Source: Paracamarosporium sp. OC-R06-R3
Lineage: Eukaryota; Ascomycota; Dothideomycetes; Pleosporales; Didymosphaeriaceae
NCBI GenBank assembly: GCA_019828545.1
Contig: JACVRA010000057.1
Span: 126,015-190,014 of the forward strand
Length of the DNA stretch: 64,000 nucleotides
Direction of reading: 5' to 3'
Part shown: positions 1 to 11,010 of the stretch, piece by piece
Position numbering within the stretch: the stretch's first letter is position 1
Layout: the number at the start of each line of letters is the position of its first letter
Made by a program: the position numbers and the translations under genes
Notes under the pieces: model-generated
The model's database searches: none
Told to the model about the DNA's origin: nothing
Seen by the model: only the letters and a program-made list of their open reading frames with translations

Positions 1-479
1 CTCGACTTGAGTCCGACACTTCTGTTGGTGAGATCTACGGATTTAGCATCCTTCTCGCACTGGGAGCTGGCCTTGCGCAGCAGACTGCCTACTCAGTGGC
101 TTCTGCTAAAGCGCCGGACGATCTGTCCGATGCGCTTGGTTTCATCAACTCGGCACAGGTTGGCTCAGTTGTACTTGCCCTTACTTTTACATCGCTCATC
201 TTTCAAAATGTTGGATACCACAACATCAAGCAGGTTGTAATCGGACAAGAAGTAGATAATGCAGACATCAGGGCTGCATTGGGCGGAACCCAAAGCCATA
301 TTTTCGACGATGGATTTGCGACTGGTGAAATACGATCGAGAGTTGAGACTGGCATCGTCGATGCGTTACGCTGGAGCTTTGTCACCGTTCTGATTGCCGG
401 TGTACTTGAGACTATAGTGGCTCTATGTATGAAGCGCGAACGGCTCTTTGTACAGGAAGAGACTGAAAACAGTCAGTGA
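1..479 (+). CDS. C-terminal end of an MFS efflux transporter (5' partial)
   Basis: The reading frame is open from base 3 and stops at 479, so only the last ~158 residues are in the window. It shows a hydrophobic helix with GFSILLALGAGLAQQTAY, a charged loop, a second helix (LALTFTSLIFQNVGYHNIK), then a last helix ending in a short basic tail (MKRERLFVQEE). This layout is that of the last helices of 14-helix MFS drug/toxin exporters of ascomycetes. It would sit in the plasma membrane and use proton exchange. The substrate cannot be told from this piece, and the gene body lies upstream of the window. It is separated from the catabolic cluster by two unrelated genes, so I do not count it as a member. 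Confidence 0.75.
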   Translation, partial: RLESDTSVGEIYGFSILLALGAGLAQQTAYSVASAKAPDDLSDALGFINSAQVGSVVLALTFTSLIFQNVGYHNIKQVVIGQEVDNADIRAALGGTQSHIFDDGFATGEIRSRVETGIVDALRWSFVTVLIAGVLETIVALCMKRERLFVQEETENSQ

Positions 480-633
480 AAGACACAGGCGCTAAAGCAA
501 AGGTGCAGTGCACTGACTGACGGTTTGTTGCCTCACACGATTCCACACACAAACTATCACCCATATGTTGCTTCGTTTTCGCTCTTCACGTTTGCCCCAC
601 AAAAACTCACCTTCAACCCTTAACCGTGACCTC

Positions 634-1000
634 ATGAATCCGACGACTGGCGAACCAGTCACCCAATACTTTTACGAAGCTCTTCATTCGCATCGAAATC
701 AAACATCTGATGCTACGGTACGCACAATATCTGGTAAGCTATCCTCTCCATATCGAAAGCTCAGACTAACATCATACAGAAGCACTCGCGGCAAAAGCTA
801 AACGCATTCAACATATCAACGGCCTCCTTTCTTCTTCCGACTCCTTGCGTATGAGTTTTGGGGAAGTCAACAAGAGGGGAATACGGAACATAACTGCATA
901 TGTCATCCGTGGCGCAAGGCAGACGAGGGTCGAGTGGGTGGCTGTCAAAGAAACAGACAACATTGTCGAGGCCTTTGGAAAGAAGGTGGGAAAACTCTGA
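634..1000 (+). CDS. Small hypothetical protein (two exons)
   Basis: Exons 634-733 and 780-1000 join across a 46-base intron with donor GTAAGC, branch CTAAC and acceptor CAG, giving a continuous frame of about 106 residues. The product starts MNPTTGEPVTQYFYEALHSH, has a basic helical middle (LAAKAKRIQHINGLL) and ends FGKKVGKL. An in-frame ATG at 565 would add 23 residues; I prefer 634 because the protein-like character begins there. No signal peptide or membrane segment. I do not recognise the family. It converges on the F-box gene, whose stop is 116 bases away. Confidence 0.5.
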
Positions 1001-1116
1001 TTAACTTGGCCATTGACGAAAGGTTTCAAATATTTTAAGATATCAATACTCCGCAATCCACATTCTCGATGTGTTTAATAGTGTTATGTGTCGGTCTGGT
1101 CGCTCTATTTAATATC

Positions 1117-2885
1117 TTACTCTTCGCTTCCCTCCGGCTCATTCTCGAAGTCCCAGGGTTTCCAAACATGCCCATAGGGTCCCGAGCCCCAACTAACAAT
1201 ATGCTTATATCCTGGCACACATGGCTCCGTGGATGTCGAAGCTCTTAGTATCTTGTGGCCTTTGCACCATGCCGCAATGCCCGGGAACAAGGTTCTAAAG
1301 ACTCGCATATCTTCTACTGTCGGAGGTGAGTATGTATCTGTTGACGTTAGTAAGGTTAGCTCTGTAGAAGTTGGATCCTTACCGTCCCTGTATCCGTATT
1401 CACCTATCATTGATACGGTAAATTCGACAGAACAATCCTTGAACGCTGAGATAATATGTCTCACGTCGGGACGAGGCATTTTGGGTTGGACAGTTCGAGT
1501 TGCAGATTGGTTCCAATTGAGAGTGAACTCAACGGCTTTCAATTGGGGAAATGAGCCTTCAAAATAGCCGCCATAGATACTGTTACTAGTTTCAACGATA
1601 AAAGCGTCGATGTTAGTCCATGTCTCGACCATTGTTGATTCCGTGAAATGTACAACGAGGTATTCCAGAGACGGAGGTAGGTATTCGACAATGTTTCGTG
1701 GGGGTTCATTTCCGATTAACAGGCTGTATGGTATCTGGAGATGTTTAAGAGATATCAAGCTTGAAGTATTCTTGAATGGACCAGGTTGATGTTCACTGGG
1801 GAACCTGAGCTCGCCCAAAATGACGCTTTCTAAAGTACCCGCGTGATTGAGTAGTGCACTGGAAACCTGGGTGTACCAATCCCCCATCTTGTACCAGTTT
1901 CTAAGTTCGGCGGTGCAATCGAATTTTTTCAGCGCGGTGCACGCCAACACTAGTTTACTCGTCTAAAGTTTGACAAGAGTGAGCAAGCAATCCGAGCCTT
2001 ACGGAAAACTATCTTTGGTGCACTTCTTCGAAATGTAATTTGGCAGCGTACCTGGATTTCATTGACCCACGCATCGTCCAGATATAATTCCTCAACAGAC
2101 GAAGAGCGGACAGGCCATTCTCTGCCCGACCCAAAAACTTTGAACCCGCGTTTCTTCCCACGCTGCGATTGATAACCCCAACCCTCAAGAAACAGTTGTT
2201 TGAGTTGAGGGAGATTCAGGAATGGAATCACGCAATTGGGAGGAAAGTAGCCCCACTCGAAAAGATTGATACGGAGGCTTCGAAGTGATCCAAAACTCTG
2301 CGGATTGATCCCAGCATCAAGATCTTTATAGATCATGCAACCCATCTCTTCGACCGCTAAAGGAAGTCGCGTAGCAGCATGATACCCATCGCTAGTGAAA
2401 CCTAACAACTCAAGTTTTTCTAGTGTAGGTACTTGCAGGATCAAGAATGTAGCCAGGACATTGTCGCCTCGCTTAGATCGATGTTCAAGATCCAATTCGA
2501 GATCTGTGTGTGCAATTGATTTGTAGCAATTCAGCATGGGTAGTAGCGCTAAAGGAAGAATAGAGCGCAGATTCTTAGGTGCCGGATTCGCGAACAAGAC
2601 ATCGCATTGAGCCATCGAGAAACTTGTGATGAGTCGCGCGAGCGCTGGATTTTGATATAGTGTATCGACGATTTGTTTCCAGAACGGCGCGGCATGGAAC
2701 ATTGAACCGCGAATTTGTTCGTAAAGCAGCGGAGTCACTATGCGATTAAATCTCCGCGAGACTTGCGATAGCCGGTGCAGGTTTCTTGTACGGTGGAGCG
2801 TATTCCATACCCATTTTCCCTGCCAGAATTGTGTCAAAACAATCTCAAAGATTTGGAGAAGTAGTTCGTCAGGTAAGGAGTCCAT
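1117..2885 (-). CDS. F-box protein
   Basis: The protein begins MDSLPDELLLQIFEIV, a standard F-box, followed by LHRLSQVSRRFNRIVTPLLYE, also typical of fungal F-box proteins. Exons are 2885-2003 and 1949-1117; the intron has donor GTAAGG and ends AACTAG, and joins the frame at ...APKIVF-LLACTALKKF. The product is about 571 residues. After the F-box it contains irregular leucine-rich segments (LRSLRINLFEWGYFPPN, LKQLFLEGWGY, VEELYLDDAWV), probably a degenerate LRR substrate-binding region. F-box proteins bridge a substrate to Skp1 in SCF ubiquitin ligases. The target is unknown. The alternative donor at 2051 gives the wrong phase, which decided the splice. Confidence 0.85.
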
Positions 2886-3468
2886 GGCATGGGTTGAGAA
2901 TTCTGACTGTGGTAGAAATGAGTCAAGAAAGAGAGCGAGGTACAGTAAACAGTTGCATGGCGTGTCACAGCCCCCACAAGATCCACAGGTGCACAGCCTC
3001 GAGTAATCCTCGGCTCACAATTATCCCTTACGACAGCGTCCGTACTTTCAAAAGCAAGCCACAAAAGATTCATTATAGTTTTATATTATCAAATTAATAC
3101 TACTAGCTCCACACAATATCTTACCCGACGATACATCACGTGACCTAGTATCTACACCGCATCTGATTGTAACTCGTCTGGAAGGTCGAACAATCTTATG
3201 ACAGCAATCAACCTCAGTATAGTATTTTATAGTCTTATGAAAGGGTCAGAGCTGAGATCAGCTATAGGTTCCTTCCTTTCATCTTGCTAATGTCTCCACA
3301 CAAGCGTCACGTGATGATATACACGAACCAGCAGTCAGACTAGGATCCGAGACAAATAAGCTCAACAGGGCTTAAAACAGCAAGGCAGTAGTAAGTATAT
3401 ACAAATATGCTGAAAGGATATCAAACGTACGAACGCAGGACGTCAAAAGCACAACAGTCTGAACTGCC
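2886..3468. promoter_or_regulatory. Promoter of the F-box gene and 3' flank of the aconitase-like gene
   Basis: No credible coding frame. Two palindromic TCACGTGA motifs, at about 3137 and 3308, are bHLH (Cbf1-type) E-boxes that could act on the F-box gene. The stretch is A+T-richer than its flanks. Confidence 0.4.
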
Positions 3469-5874
3469 TCATTTTCCCAGAACGCTCTCGCGCATGAAGT
3501 TCAGCGCACTCCCTGCCCTCAACCACCTCAGCTGCCCCTTGCTGTATGTATGCTTCAATTCGCACTCCCAAGATTCCCCATCTATTCTCTGTACTTGCAT
3601 CATGACGCTTGAACTCGGCTTCAGCTCAACCACTTCCACACCCTTCAACGTAATCCTATCACCCTGTTGTATGCGATCGTAGTCTGCGGGATCTGCAAAT
3701 GTGAGAGGCAGCATACCCTGCTTCTTCAGATTGGTTTCATGAATACGCGCAAAAGAACGTGCGATGATGGTTAATCCACCAAGATACCGTGGCTCTAAGG
3801 CTGCATGTTCGCGGGAGGAGCCCTCGCCATAGTTCCAGTCGCCGATGATGCACCAAGGTACGCTGCGAGATTGAAGGTTACGTGCAACCTCATGAATAAG
3901 CGCTGTGTTGCCATCTAACGGGTGGATAGTATGGCCAAGCATCTTGGATGTGGAAGGAAGGAACGCATTACTTGCTGCAAGAAGCATATTGTTGCTGATG
4001 TTCTCGAGGTGGCCCCGGTAGTTGTACCAAGGGCCAGCCGGGGAGATATGGTCCGTTGTGCATTTGCCCTTGACTTTGACGAGAATTGGCATGTTGGTTG
4101 TAGCTCCTGGTTGCCATTTTTTGAACGGCTGGAGGAGCTGGAGGCGGTCCGATGCTGGATCGATATCGACTTGGAGATGCGCCGAGTCCTCTTGTGGAGG
4201 CTGATAGAGGTCCTGACCGGTTGTGAAACTACTCGGTAGCTCGACGCTTGTTGGCGCCGTAAAGCGAAATTCTTTCGAACCGGTGCCAGGTAGCGCGTCG
4301 GTCGCAGGATTGAAATCGATGCGGCCAGCATAAGCAAAAGCTGTCACCATCTCCGGCGATGTTACGAAGGAACACGTCTCTGGGTTACCATCGTGACGAC
4401 CTACAAAATTCCGGTTGAAGCTCGAAACAACAGTATTGCGCTCGCGGCCTTTGACGTCAACGTCGGTGCGATCCCATTGCCCCACGCAAGGTCCACAAGT
4501 GGCGCTCAGTACCACAGCTCCAGCATCGCGCAGAGTCTGTAATATTCCATCAGCTTCGGCTGTGGCTCGAATGTCCTCGCTTCCGGGGGCTACCATGAAC
4601 GGTGTCCTGACTCGGTCGATGCCAGCAGCTTTCGCCTGCATCACCAGCTGTTTTGTTTTGTATAAGTCTTCATAGGAGGAATTTGTGCAACTTCCGACCA
4701 TGGCGTGGCTAACCTCAATAGGCCAATCGCTTTGTGTCACTGCCGTTTTGAGCTGGGACAGAGGATGAGAAAGGTCGGGAGTGAAAGGGCCGTTAATATG
4801 TGGTTCCAGAGAATTCAAGTCTATCTCGATGATGTCGTCGTAGTATTTGTCCGCATCTTCGTCGGGCTGGAGAAGGACGTCTTTGTACGTGTTTGCTAGT
4901 CGTGCAATGCCTGATCGCTTTGTCGCTGAAAGGTACCGAGCCATCAAATCCGTGTAAGGGAATATACACGATGTCGAGCCAATCTCGGCGGACATGTTAC
5001 ATACAGTTGCCATCGCAGTAGCACCTAGCGTCTCGGTTCCAGGACCGAAGAACTCAAACACCTTGCCTTTGCCCCCAGAGACCGTGGTAATGCCAGCCAA
5101 CTTGCATATGATATCCTTCGTAGAGGCCCAGCCATGGAGCTTGCCCGTGAGCCGAACACCGACCACCTTTGGACACATGACTTCCCAGGGCATGCCTGCC
5201 ATTGCGTCCACGGCATCGGATCCGCCAACACCAATACCAAGCATACCCAATCCTCCAGCGTTAGGTGTATGTGAGTCAGTGCCGATGATCAGCCCCCCCG
5301 GGAAAGCGTAATTCTCAAAGATGGTGATGTGGATGATACCAGCGCCAGGTTTCCACCAGCCGATGCCGTACTTCTTCCCGGCGCTACTGAGAAACTTGTA
5401 GACTTCTCCATGTTCTATGAGTCCTCTCTTCAAGTCCTCAGCGGCACCGTCTCGGGAAACAATAAGGTGGTCGCTATGTACGGTAGTTGGTATTGCAACC
5501 TTGGGCAGGCCGGCGCTTATAAATTGAAGCAAAGCCATGGTCGCTGTTGCATCGTGGCAGGCAACTCGGTCGGGTCTCAAATGCAACAATGTCTCGCCTC
5601 GTTTTATTTCGTCTAAACTCCATCGGGATTCGGTCGTATCGAATAAATGGCTGTAGAGGATTTTCTCCGTCAGATTAAGAGGTCGCCGCGAACCCGCCCT
5701 GACTCTTTCCAGTTGTGCGATGCGGCTATCATAGTTGAGTGGCGTGTCCGGATTCAAAGGGCTGATTGCTACTCGAGGCGCAACAGACGCCAGTCGTCGA
5801 ACGTTCGGAACTCTTCTCATTGCTAGCGAGCAAGAACGCGCTGCCCAGAGGGCATTGGTGTTGGTAGGAAACAT
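3469..5874 (-). CDS. Aconitase-family hydratase, probably mitochondrial (paralogue)
   Basis: Single exon, about 801 residues from the ATG at 5874. I chose this start because the N-terminus then reads as a mitochondrial presequence (MFPTNTNALWAARS, then MRRVPNVRRLASV); the frame is open further upstream but that part is not aconitase-like. Iron-sulphur cysteines are visible in GSCTNSSYED and in ATCGPCVGQW, substrate-binding stretches in GTDSHTPNAGGLGMLGIGVGG and GDWNYGEGSSREHAALEPR. All domain 1-4 landmarks are present, so it should be active. The family interconverts citrate, cis-aconitate and isocitrate. The divergence (for example GIGWWKPGAGIIHITIFENYAFPG) suggests a paralogue of the housekeeping enzyme, like fungal second aconitases. 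It shares a 397-base divergent promoter with the RraA-type aldolase gene and lies near a tricarboxylate carrier, so I infer a job in the catabolic cluster. Confidence 0.9.
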   Translation of the reverse strand: MFPTNTNALWAARSCSLAMRRVPNVRRLASVAPRVAISPLNPDTPLNYDSRIAQLERVRAGSRRPLNLTEKILYSHLFDTTESRWSLDEIKRGETLLHLRPDRVACHDATATMALLQFISAGLPKVAIPTTVHSDHLIVSRDGAAEDLKRGLIEHGEVYKFLSSAGKKYGIGWWKPGAGIIHITIFENYAFPGGLIIGTDSHTPNAGGLGMLGIGVGGSDAVDAMAGMPWEVMCPKVVGVRLTGKLHGWASTKDIICKLAGITTVSGGKGKVFEFFGPGTETLGATAMATVCNMSAEIGSTSCIFPYTDLMARYLSATKRSGIARLANTYKDVLLQPDEDADKYYDDIIEIDLNSLEPHINGPFTPDLSHPLSQLKTAVTQSDWPIEVSHAMVGSCTNSSYEDLYKTKQLVMQAKAAGIDRVRTPFMVAPGSEDIRATAEADGILQTLRDAGAVVLSATCGPCVGQWDRTDVDVKGRERNTVVSSFNRNFVGRHDGNPETCSFVTSPEMVTAFAYAGRIDFNPATDALPGTGSKEFRFTAPTSVELPSSFTTGQDLYQPPQEDSAHLQVDIDPASDRLQLLQPFKKWQPGATTNMPILVKVKGKCTTDHISPAGPWYNYRGHLENISNNMLLAASNAFLPSTSKMLGHTIHPLDGNTALIHEVARNLQSRSVPWCIIGDWNYGEGSSREHAALEPRYLGGLTIIARSFARIHETNLKKQGMLPLTFADPADYDRIQQGDRITLKGVEVVELKPSSSVMMQVQRIDGESWECELKHTYSKGQLRWLRAGSALNFMRESVLGK

Positions 5875-6271
5875 GAGTGGCCGTCCAGCGGACTTCAGTA
5901 CGTGGGAGTTCAGCGGGGTTTGGAGAAGTAGAGAGACAACCATAAAGCGCAAAAGAGAAAACTGTAAATCGTCGCGATAGCAAATCCAGTTCCGCGCCTC
6001 GGAACGAAGCATTGCTGGTAGCGTTGTAGCACTATGACATCCGCGGTCTGCGTGGACTCCGATTGGCTGGATCGCTCCGCTAGACCAGATGGACGGCTCC
6101 GGGACGCCAGGTTTGGGACAAGCCGAGGTCAATTAGCACTAAGATATGCATGTAGGAATGTTTGTAGTCTGTTGAATGCATAATCGTTCAGGGTCAATAA
6201 GGTTTTCACGCGACAAAGTCACATCGTGTGCAGATATCCCTCGTCACGTTTCGACACAACAAGCATTCGCC
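5875..6271. promoter_or_regulatory. Divergent promoter between aconitase-like and RraA-type genes
   Basis: 397 bases between two opposed start codons. It contains a perfect everted palindrome, GTTCCG-CGCCT-CGGAAC, at 5989-6005. CCG/CGG half-sites in pairs are what Zn2Cys6 regulators bind, and such a regulator gene lies 3 kb away. An ATG further up the aconitase frame (6132) would run into this region; I reject it as start. Confidence 0.45.
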
Positions 6272-7010
6272 ATGGCAACTCTCGTCAAGCCCCCCATTCT
6301 TGCAGCCCTAAAGAGGTTCACCACTTGTGATGTATAGCTTCGTGCACATGCTTTGAAGTATGCTGGCTAAATTTTTGTAGATTGGTGATGCGCTCGTACG
6401 CCTCAATGTGCCACACGGCGGCTATCTTTCGGGATTGAAGATGTTTTCTCCTGGAGCCAGTTCGGGACAGTCGAAAATATTCGGTCCAGCCTATACTGTG
6501 CGTATGGTGCCAGAAACAGATAACACATCTCCGCGACCAGACCGCCATTTCGCCGACGCAATTCCCTCCGGAAGCGTTGTCTTCGTATCGCAGCCGGACG
6601 GCTTCATCAGCGCGTGCTGGGGCGGGCTAATGAGCACACGCGCGCAGAAAGCCGGAGCTGCCGGGGTTGTCATCGACGGGCGGTTCCGAGATATCAACGA
6701 ACATAGAGAGTTGGGCATTGGATTGTATGCAAGAGGAATGAGCATCCTTGGGTCGCATACCTTTACGAGATCGTCCGAGCTTAACGTACCACTGGCATAC
6801 AAAATCAAGGAGCTAGGCAAGGCTGAAGTACCTGTGCGACCTGGTGATCTGATCATGGGAGATGCTGATGGTGTGGTCGCTATACCTCCAGAGATGGCAG
6901 AGCAATGCGTCCAATTGTGCGAATCGAGGTGGGCGATCGATGAAGCCACCAGGGAGTGTCTTGAACGCGGCGAGGACATTGGTCCAACCATAAAGAACCT
7001 CCGCAAATAA
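6272..7010 (+). CDS. RraA-family aldolase / oxaloacetate decarboxylase-like
   Basis: Exons 6272-6331 and 6381-7010, intron of 49 bases (GTATAG...TTGTAG, branch GGCTAA), give 229 residues starting MATLVKPPILAALKRFTTCD-IGDALVRLNV. The RraA-fold signature is visible as GVVIDGRFRD (about residues 115-124), with an upstream glycine-rich region (ACWGGLMSTRAQKAGAAG) and the late PGDLIMGDADGVVAIP. The family includes 4-hydroxy-4-methyl-2-oxoglutarate and 4-carboxy-4-hydroxy-2-oxoadipate aldolases and oxaloacetate decarboxylases, which are metal-dependent and release pyruvate. That reaction type, with a divergent aconitase-like hydratase and a nearby lactonase-like amidohydrolase, fits the last step of a dicarboxylic/tricarboxylic acid breakdown route. 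No targeting peptide is obvious, so probably cytosolic. Confidence 0.85.
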
Positions 7011-7084
7011 ACTGGTCGGTTCTCGTATGCGGTAGGCTATACTATAACAGAGAATAGACAAATTTAACACACGGCTATAGTGTG

Positions 7085-9580
7085 CTAGAAGGGATTCCAA
7101 GTGGTGTCATTCTGTAAAAACTCTGCGATGAAGGCTTCGACGGTACTGTCCATATTCTCCGGATTAGCTCCGAAAGCATTGTTATCATAACTTTGTGTGC
7201 TGAATTGCAGCGAGTGATCACCGATGGTGTCCAGTAGGGTCCAGTCTGTAGTCCCATAATCGATCGGAGCATTGGCTTGGGAAGGATCATCAAAACTTGA
7301 TGGTAACGCCATGTCGAGGCCCTCAAGAAGGTCTGTATGTCCTGATTGAGTGTTGGTTGTGGGTGCTAATGCTTCAAAATCTGTTGCCTCTCTGCCGGAC
7401 TGAGGTGCGGTCCGTAGTAGTCGCTCGTCGGTATTGCGGGTGTTACCAGACGTTCGCGATGACACTTGAGATAGATCGAGCTTCTTCAAAAGGGCATCCA
7501 TAGCCCTGCCAAACGTCTCCTTTCCTCTTTTGACTGACGGCCACCATTCCCCTCCGATGCTGAGAAGGTTCGTACAGGTCCTAAGATCTGTCATGGCGCG
7601 AGAGAGCGGAATGGACTTTTGCACTGATGTCGATGTCCACAAGCAGAAGATCATAGTTGCGCCTGAAGAGAAAACACCTTGTACGCTGCGCCAGCTTTGA
7701 AAAAGACCCTCCGCATTGTATAGGCTGTTGTAGGTATTGATGCGTGCTGCTGCACACTGGTAACATATGAGAAGAGCTTCTTCGCCTGGATGTGGTATCA
7801 TTTGCGATGGCTGGTATAACAAAATCATGGCAGCGAAGAACTGACTCTGTACTTTTAGCTCATATCGACGCATTTCTAGTTCGTTATCTTCATCATCCGG
7901 GTGCTGCGGCAAAATGGTCGATATACAGCCCAGTTCGCGACGCCAGGTCTCCAAACGCTGCCGAATCGCCTTCTGTGTTGCCTGATGATCAGCAGGCCAT
8001 GAGTAAGCGCTGACCTCGCTAGGAAGGTGGTAGAATAACAGCTTGATTTCCGAGATGATGGGATCCAGTTTGAAACGGTGGATGGAAAACGCTACTACGG
8101 TGGGGATAGATAGCTGAGGAGCAAGATTAGAAGAAGATAAGTTAGCTACATCTGCTTGGACATCTTCAAGGCTAGGAAGCTGAACATCGAATGTCTCGTC
8201 TCGAATTCCGAGGGGGCGCCCCTGGATAGTTGCAACAGATCTGTGAGTTGATCAGCGAGAGTTCACATAAGTATGGCAAGAGGCAACTTTACCTGTCAAG
8301 GTGATACACACAGAAAAACACCATTTTCCGAGTCAAAGCCGCCGCGCTGGATACATCATCGCCGCCTGTAGGCATCCTATGCAATCCCAAGTCAATGCAC
8401 TGCGCCATAGCGGTATATGTCAACGTCCAGATATTCATTTCCGTGGGACTGAGCAGGCTGTGTACAGCTGCAAGTAAGATCGCCTGTAACGTGGCCACCG
8501 ATGTGCTAGAGAAGCAGTGATGAGCAACCGAAGTTGCCGCGCGATAGAACTGGTCTGGCGCGAAGTCGTACATTCTTTGACGTGTTCTCACGGTAGCCGC
8601 AAGCGTAAAAGCCATGAACACGTGAAATGTCGCAGTGAAGACCGAGACGGAGATACAATTGACGCCACGAGAAATGGCAAACTCGCCATTGTACGCAAAT
8701 GGCTCGACCGCTGTGACCCATCCGTTGAATCCAATCTCTGCAGAAGGCTCAGCAGCAGCACATTGATACAAAGCTTCAATGGCATCTATGATAGAGCCTG
8801 GATGCAAAAATGGGTGCTCGACGTGAATATTACGAAAATAAGTTTCTAGCAGGATTTGAGCGTCTTCACGTGGGGGTAGACTCTGTGCAACATTAGTCAA
8901 GCACGGCTCCTTAGTCAATGCGAATCTACCTTTCGAAGGGTCTCGTAGACGAGTCGACATGCCTCTTTCAGGCGCTTTGCGTGTGCGAATGGACCCGGTT
9001 TTCCGGAAGGGCTCGGGTGGGTGTAAACGCTGGGTGTGCTACTGGCTCGAGCTTGAGCAGTGGTCTCCGGAGAGCCCAACCCGATTAGCGAGGTGAACAG
9101 CCGACCTGAAGAGGTGCCTAGATAATGAAGTTGTCGTGAGTCTGAGCTCAAGCTCAACAAGCCAAGATCCAACGCCACAGAACGCGCCTCGCTCGCGAAA
9201 GGTTGATCTTGTGGCAACACTTGATCTTGCAATGCAGAATACGTTCTTTTCGGAGGTGATGCAGTGTCTTCTGGTTCAGCTGGCCTGGTATCGAGCGTTG
9301 CTGGAGGGTTCGCAGCATCCTGGAAGCGGAAGTCTACCTTGGGACCGTCGTCCAGGTTCACAGTAGGTGCATGGCGACGCAGCTGCTCCTCGAGCCATTC
9401 GATGCGAGCCCGAGCGTTGGCAGTAAAGTCCCGCGGAATGGAAATCGAATTGTTTCTTCCATCAACGTCGAGACAGATCTCGCCAGCCTTCTGGCAGTTG
9501 CTGCAGGCAGGTATGCCGCCATCACATTTGATTCGCTTCGCGCGGCATCGCCTGCATGCGATACGGACCTTGGAAGTCAT
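7085..9580 (-). CDS. Zn2Cys6 fungal transcription factor
   Basis: Exons 9580-8930, 8882-8293 and 8240-7085 give 798 residues in one frame. The binuclear zinc cluster is at residues 9-36 with perfect CX2CX6CX6CX2CX6C spacing (CRRCRAKRIKC, then CSNCQKAGEIC), followed by a short coiled stretch (IEWLEEQLRRH). The middle carries the fungal-specific regulatory domain (ILLETYFRNIHVEHPFLHP, TAMAQCIDLGLHRM, KMVFFCVYHLDR). The C-terminus is acidic and glutamine/asparagine-rich, a likely activation region. Both introns are about 50 bases with CAG acceptors. The gene sits between the aldolase and the tricarboxylate carrier and is the only regulator in the cluster, so I infer that it is pathway-specific. 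A CGG-N7-CCG palindrome 42 bases upstream of its start (9622-9634) might allow autoregulation. Confidence 0.9.
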
Positions 9581-9621
9581 CCCATGTCACATGGAGAATG
9601 AGAATGGATAGGATGGGCAGT

Positions 9622-9634
9622 CGGATCTGAGCCG
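9622..9634. promoter_or_regulatory. Candidate Zn2Cys6 site, CGG-N7-CCG
   Basis: CGG ATCTGAG CCG lies just upstream of the regulator start codon. The same half-site spacing occurs at 18066-18078 in the SDR/decarboxylase promoter. Binding is inferred only. Confidence 0.3.
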
Positions 9635-9997
9635 GTGTGGACATGGGCGCCCATTTTGTGCCGGCTGGGTGGAAAGACATCCGCCGCTAATTACGAAGAC
9701 CTAGCGAGCACGTGACTTATCTTCGAGATATGGTTCTAGGAGTCTCTTTCCGCATCTCCAGCGCGATGGACATGATCTTGGAGAAAACGGTCCTTCTCTC
9801 GCTCACCGAAATTTTGAGAGATTTGGTTTCACGAATGTTTGATTGGACGCTGCATGCAAGCTCGAGGGTAACTACAACGAAGCCTCTCTCCTCTTCATTT
9901 GCTCATCAAATTAAGAGTCTTTGCTCGATAAGAAACTCCACAGATACAGTTATCTGCATGTACAGAGCTTTCTTTCTCTAAACCTGGGTATCTATGG
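9635..9997. other. Intergenic, upstream of regulator / 3' of carrier
   Basis: No coding frame I would support. Contains a GCACGTGAC E-box-like motif near 9710. Confidence 0.3.
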
Positions 9998-11010
9998 CTA
10001 CAATGCTGCCTCTGCCTCTGCCTGAGCCTTGCGTGCGTACCTTCCTGCTGCCGCCGACCGCATTACCTGCACGACCTGCTCGTACACAGTGAACGATATG
10101 GCACCCGATACCTGCACGCATAGTCAGAGATATCGAATAGTATAACGGTACATTGCAATACTTACGCTAAGACGCACCAATCGTGGAGTGGTTCCCTTCC
10201 AAAGCAGTCGAAGACCGCCGCGCTGTACCAACTGACGCGCACAATCCAAAGAGCCTGTATACATTTCCCTACCTGCAATACTTTGCAACTGTGTCTTGAT
10301 GTTGTCAAAAGGCATTGTGCAGTAGACGGTGATGACACCAGCTAATGACCCTGCTGCCACGCTGGTCGATGCGCCCATGTACGGGTTCAACACGGAAGAG
10401 AGCAGGTTATAGCTGGTGAAGCGTACCATGGCATTTGATGACTGCTTGAGTGTAACCGGCCAGACACCCCGGAAGAAACTTGTTGGACCTTCGACTGCAA
10501 GCATGCTTCGGATGACGTGCGTACTCGACTTGTATGCTCGTGCTCCCGCAGCATCGTCAATGAGCCGTGTCTTGATATTTTCGCCTGGCGTCAGTACGAG
10601 TACACTCTCTGCAACACCAGCACATAGGCCTGCCATTATGTTTCCAAACACGGTGGTCGTTCCGGATGCGTCTGTAGGCATCACATTGCGCGCGGTATCG
10701 AAGGTCAGGAATCTGATGCCTGACTTGGAAGCATTGGAGATACAGAAAGCAGCACCGCCCGTGTAGAGCCTGGCAATAGAATGTTCGCGCACTGTCGATA
10801 ACAATATCCGTAAGGGCGATTGCGCTGCGTTGGCTTGCCCGCGCAACAGCTGCTGCCGCGTCTTGACATACTCAGTAGGATACTGAACTCAATTAGCTAT
10901 CATTCTCGCAAATGTTGGTGTAAACGAACGGTTACAATGGACTCGATGCCGCCAGCAGCAGCACCAGCTACTACTGATTGTAACGGCGTAGCCTTTGACT
11001 TTTCCGGCAT
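9998..11010 (-). CDS. Mitochondrial tricarboxylate (citrate) carrier, Ctp1-like
   Basis: Exons 11010-10930, 10882-10166 and 10111-9998 give 303 residues, the usual carrier length. All three repeat signatures are visible: YPTEYVKT at the start of exon 2, LTPGENIKTR in repeat 2 and MPFDNIKTQ in repeat 3. The end, RLVRLSVSGAISFTVYEQV, matches tricarboxylate carriers such as yeast Ctp1. It would exchange citrate/isocitrate or cis-aconitate-like acids across the mitochondrial inner membrane. Exon 1 (MPEKSKATPLQSVVAGAAAG) ends either after IVT with donor GTTCGT, which keeps the expected ...IVT-YPTEYVK, or two codons earlier at GTAACC; I chose the first. Together with the aconitase paralogue it points to a tricarboxylate intermediate handled in mitochondria. 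Confidence 0.85.

Noticed and set aside
5875..6132. Upstream ATG extending the aconitase-like protein by 86 residues
   Set aside because: The extension is not aconitase-like and takes up the divergent promoter; the ATG at 5874 gives a proper presequence.
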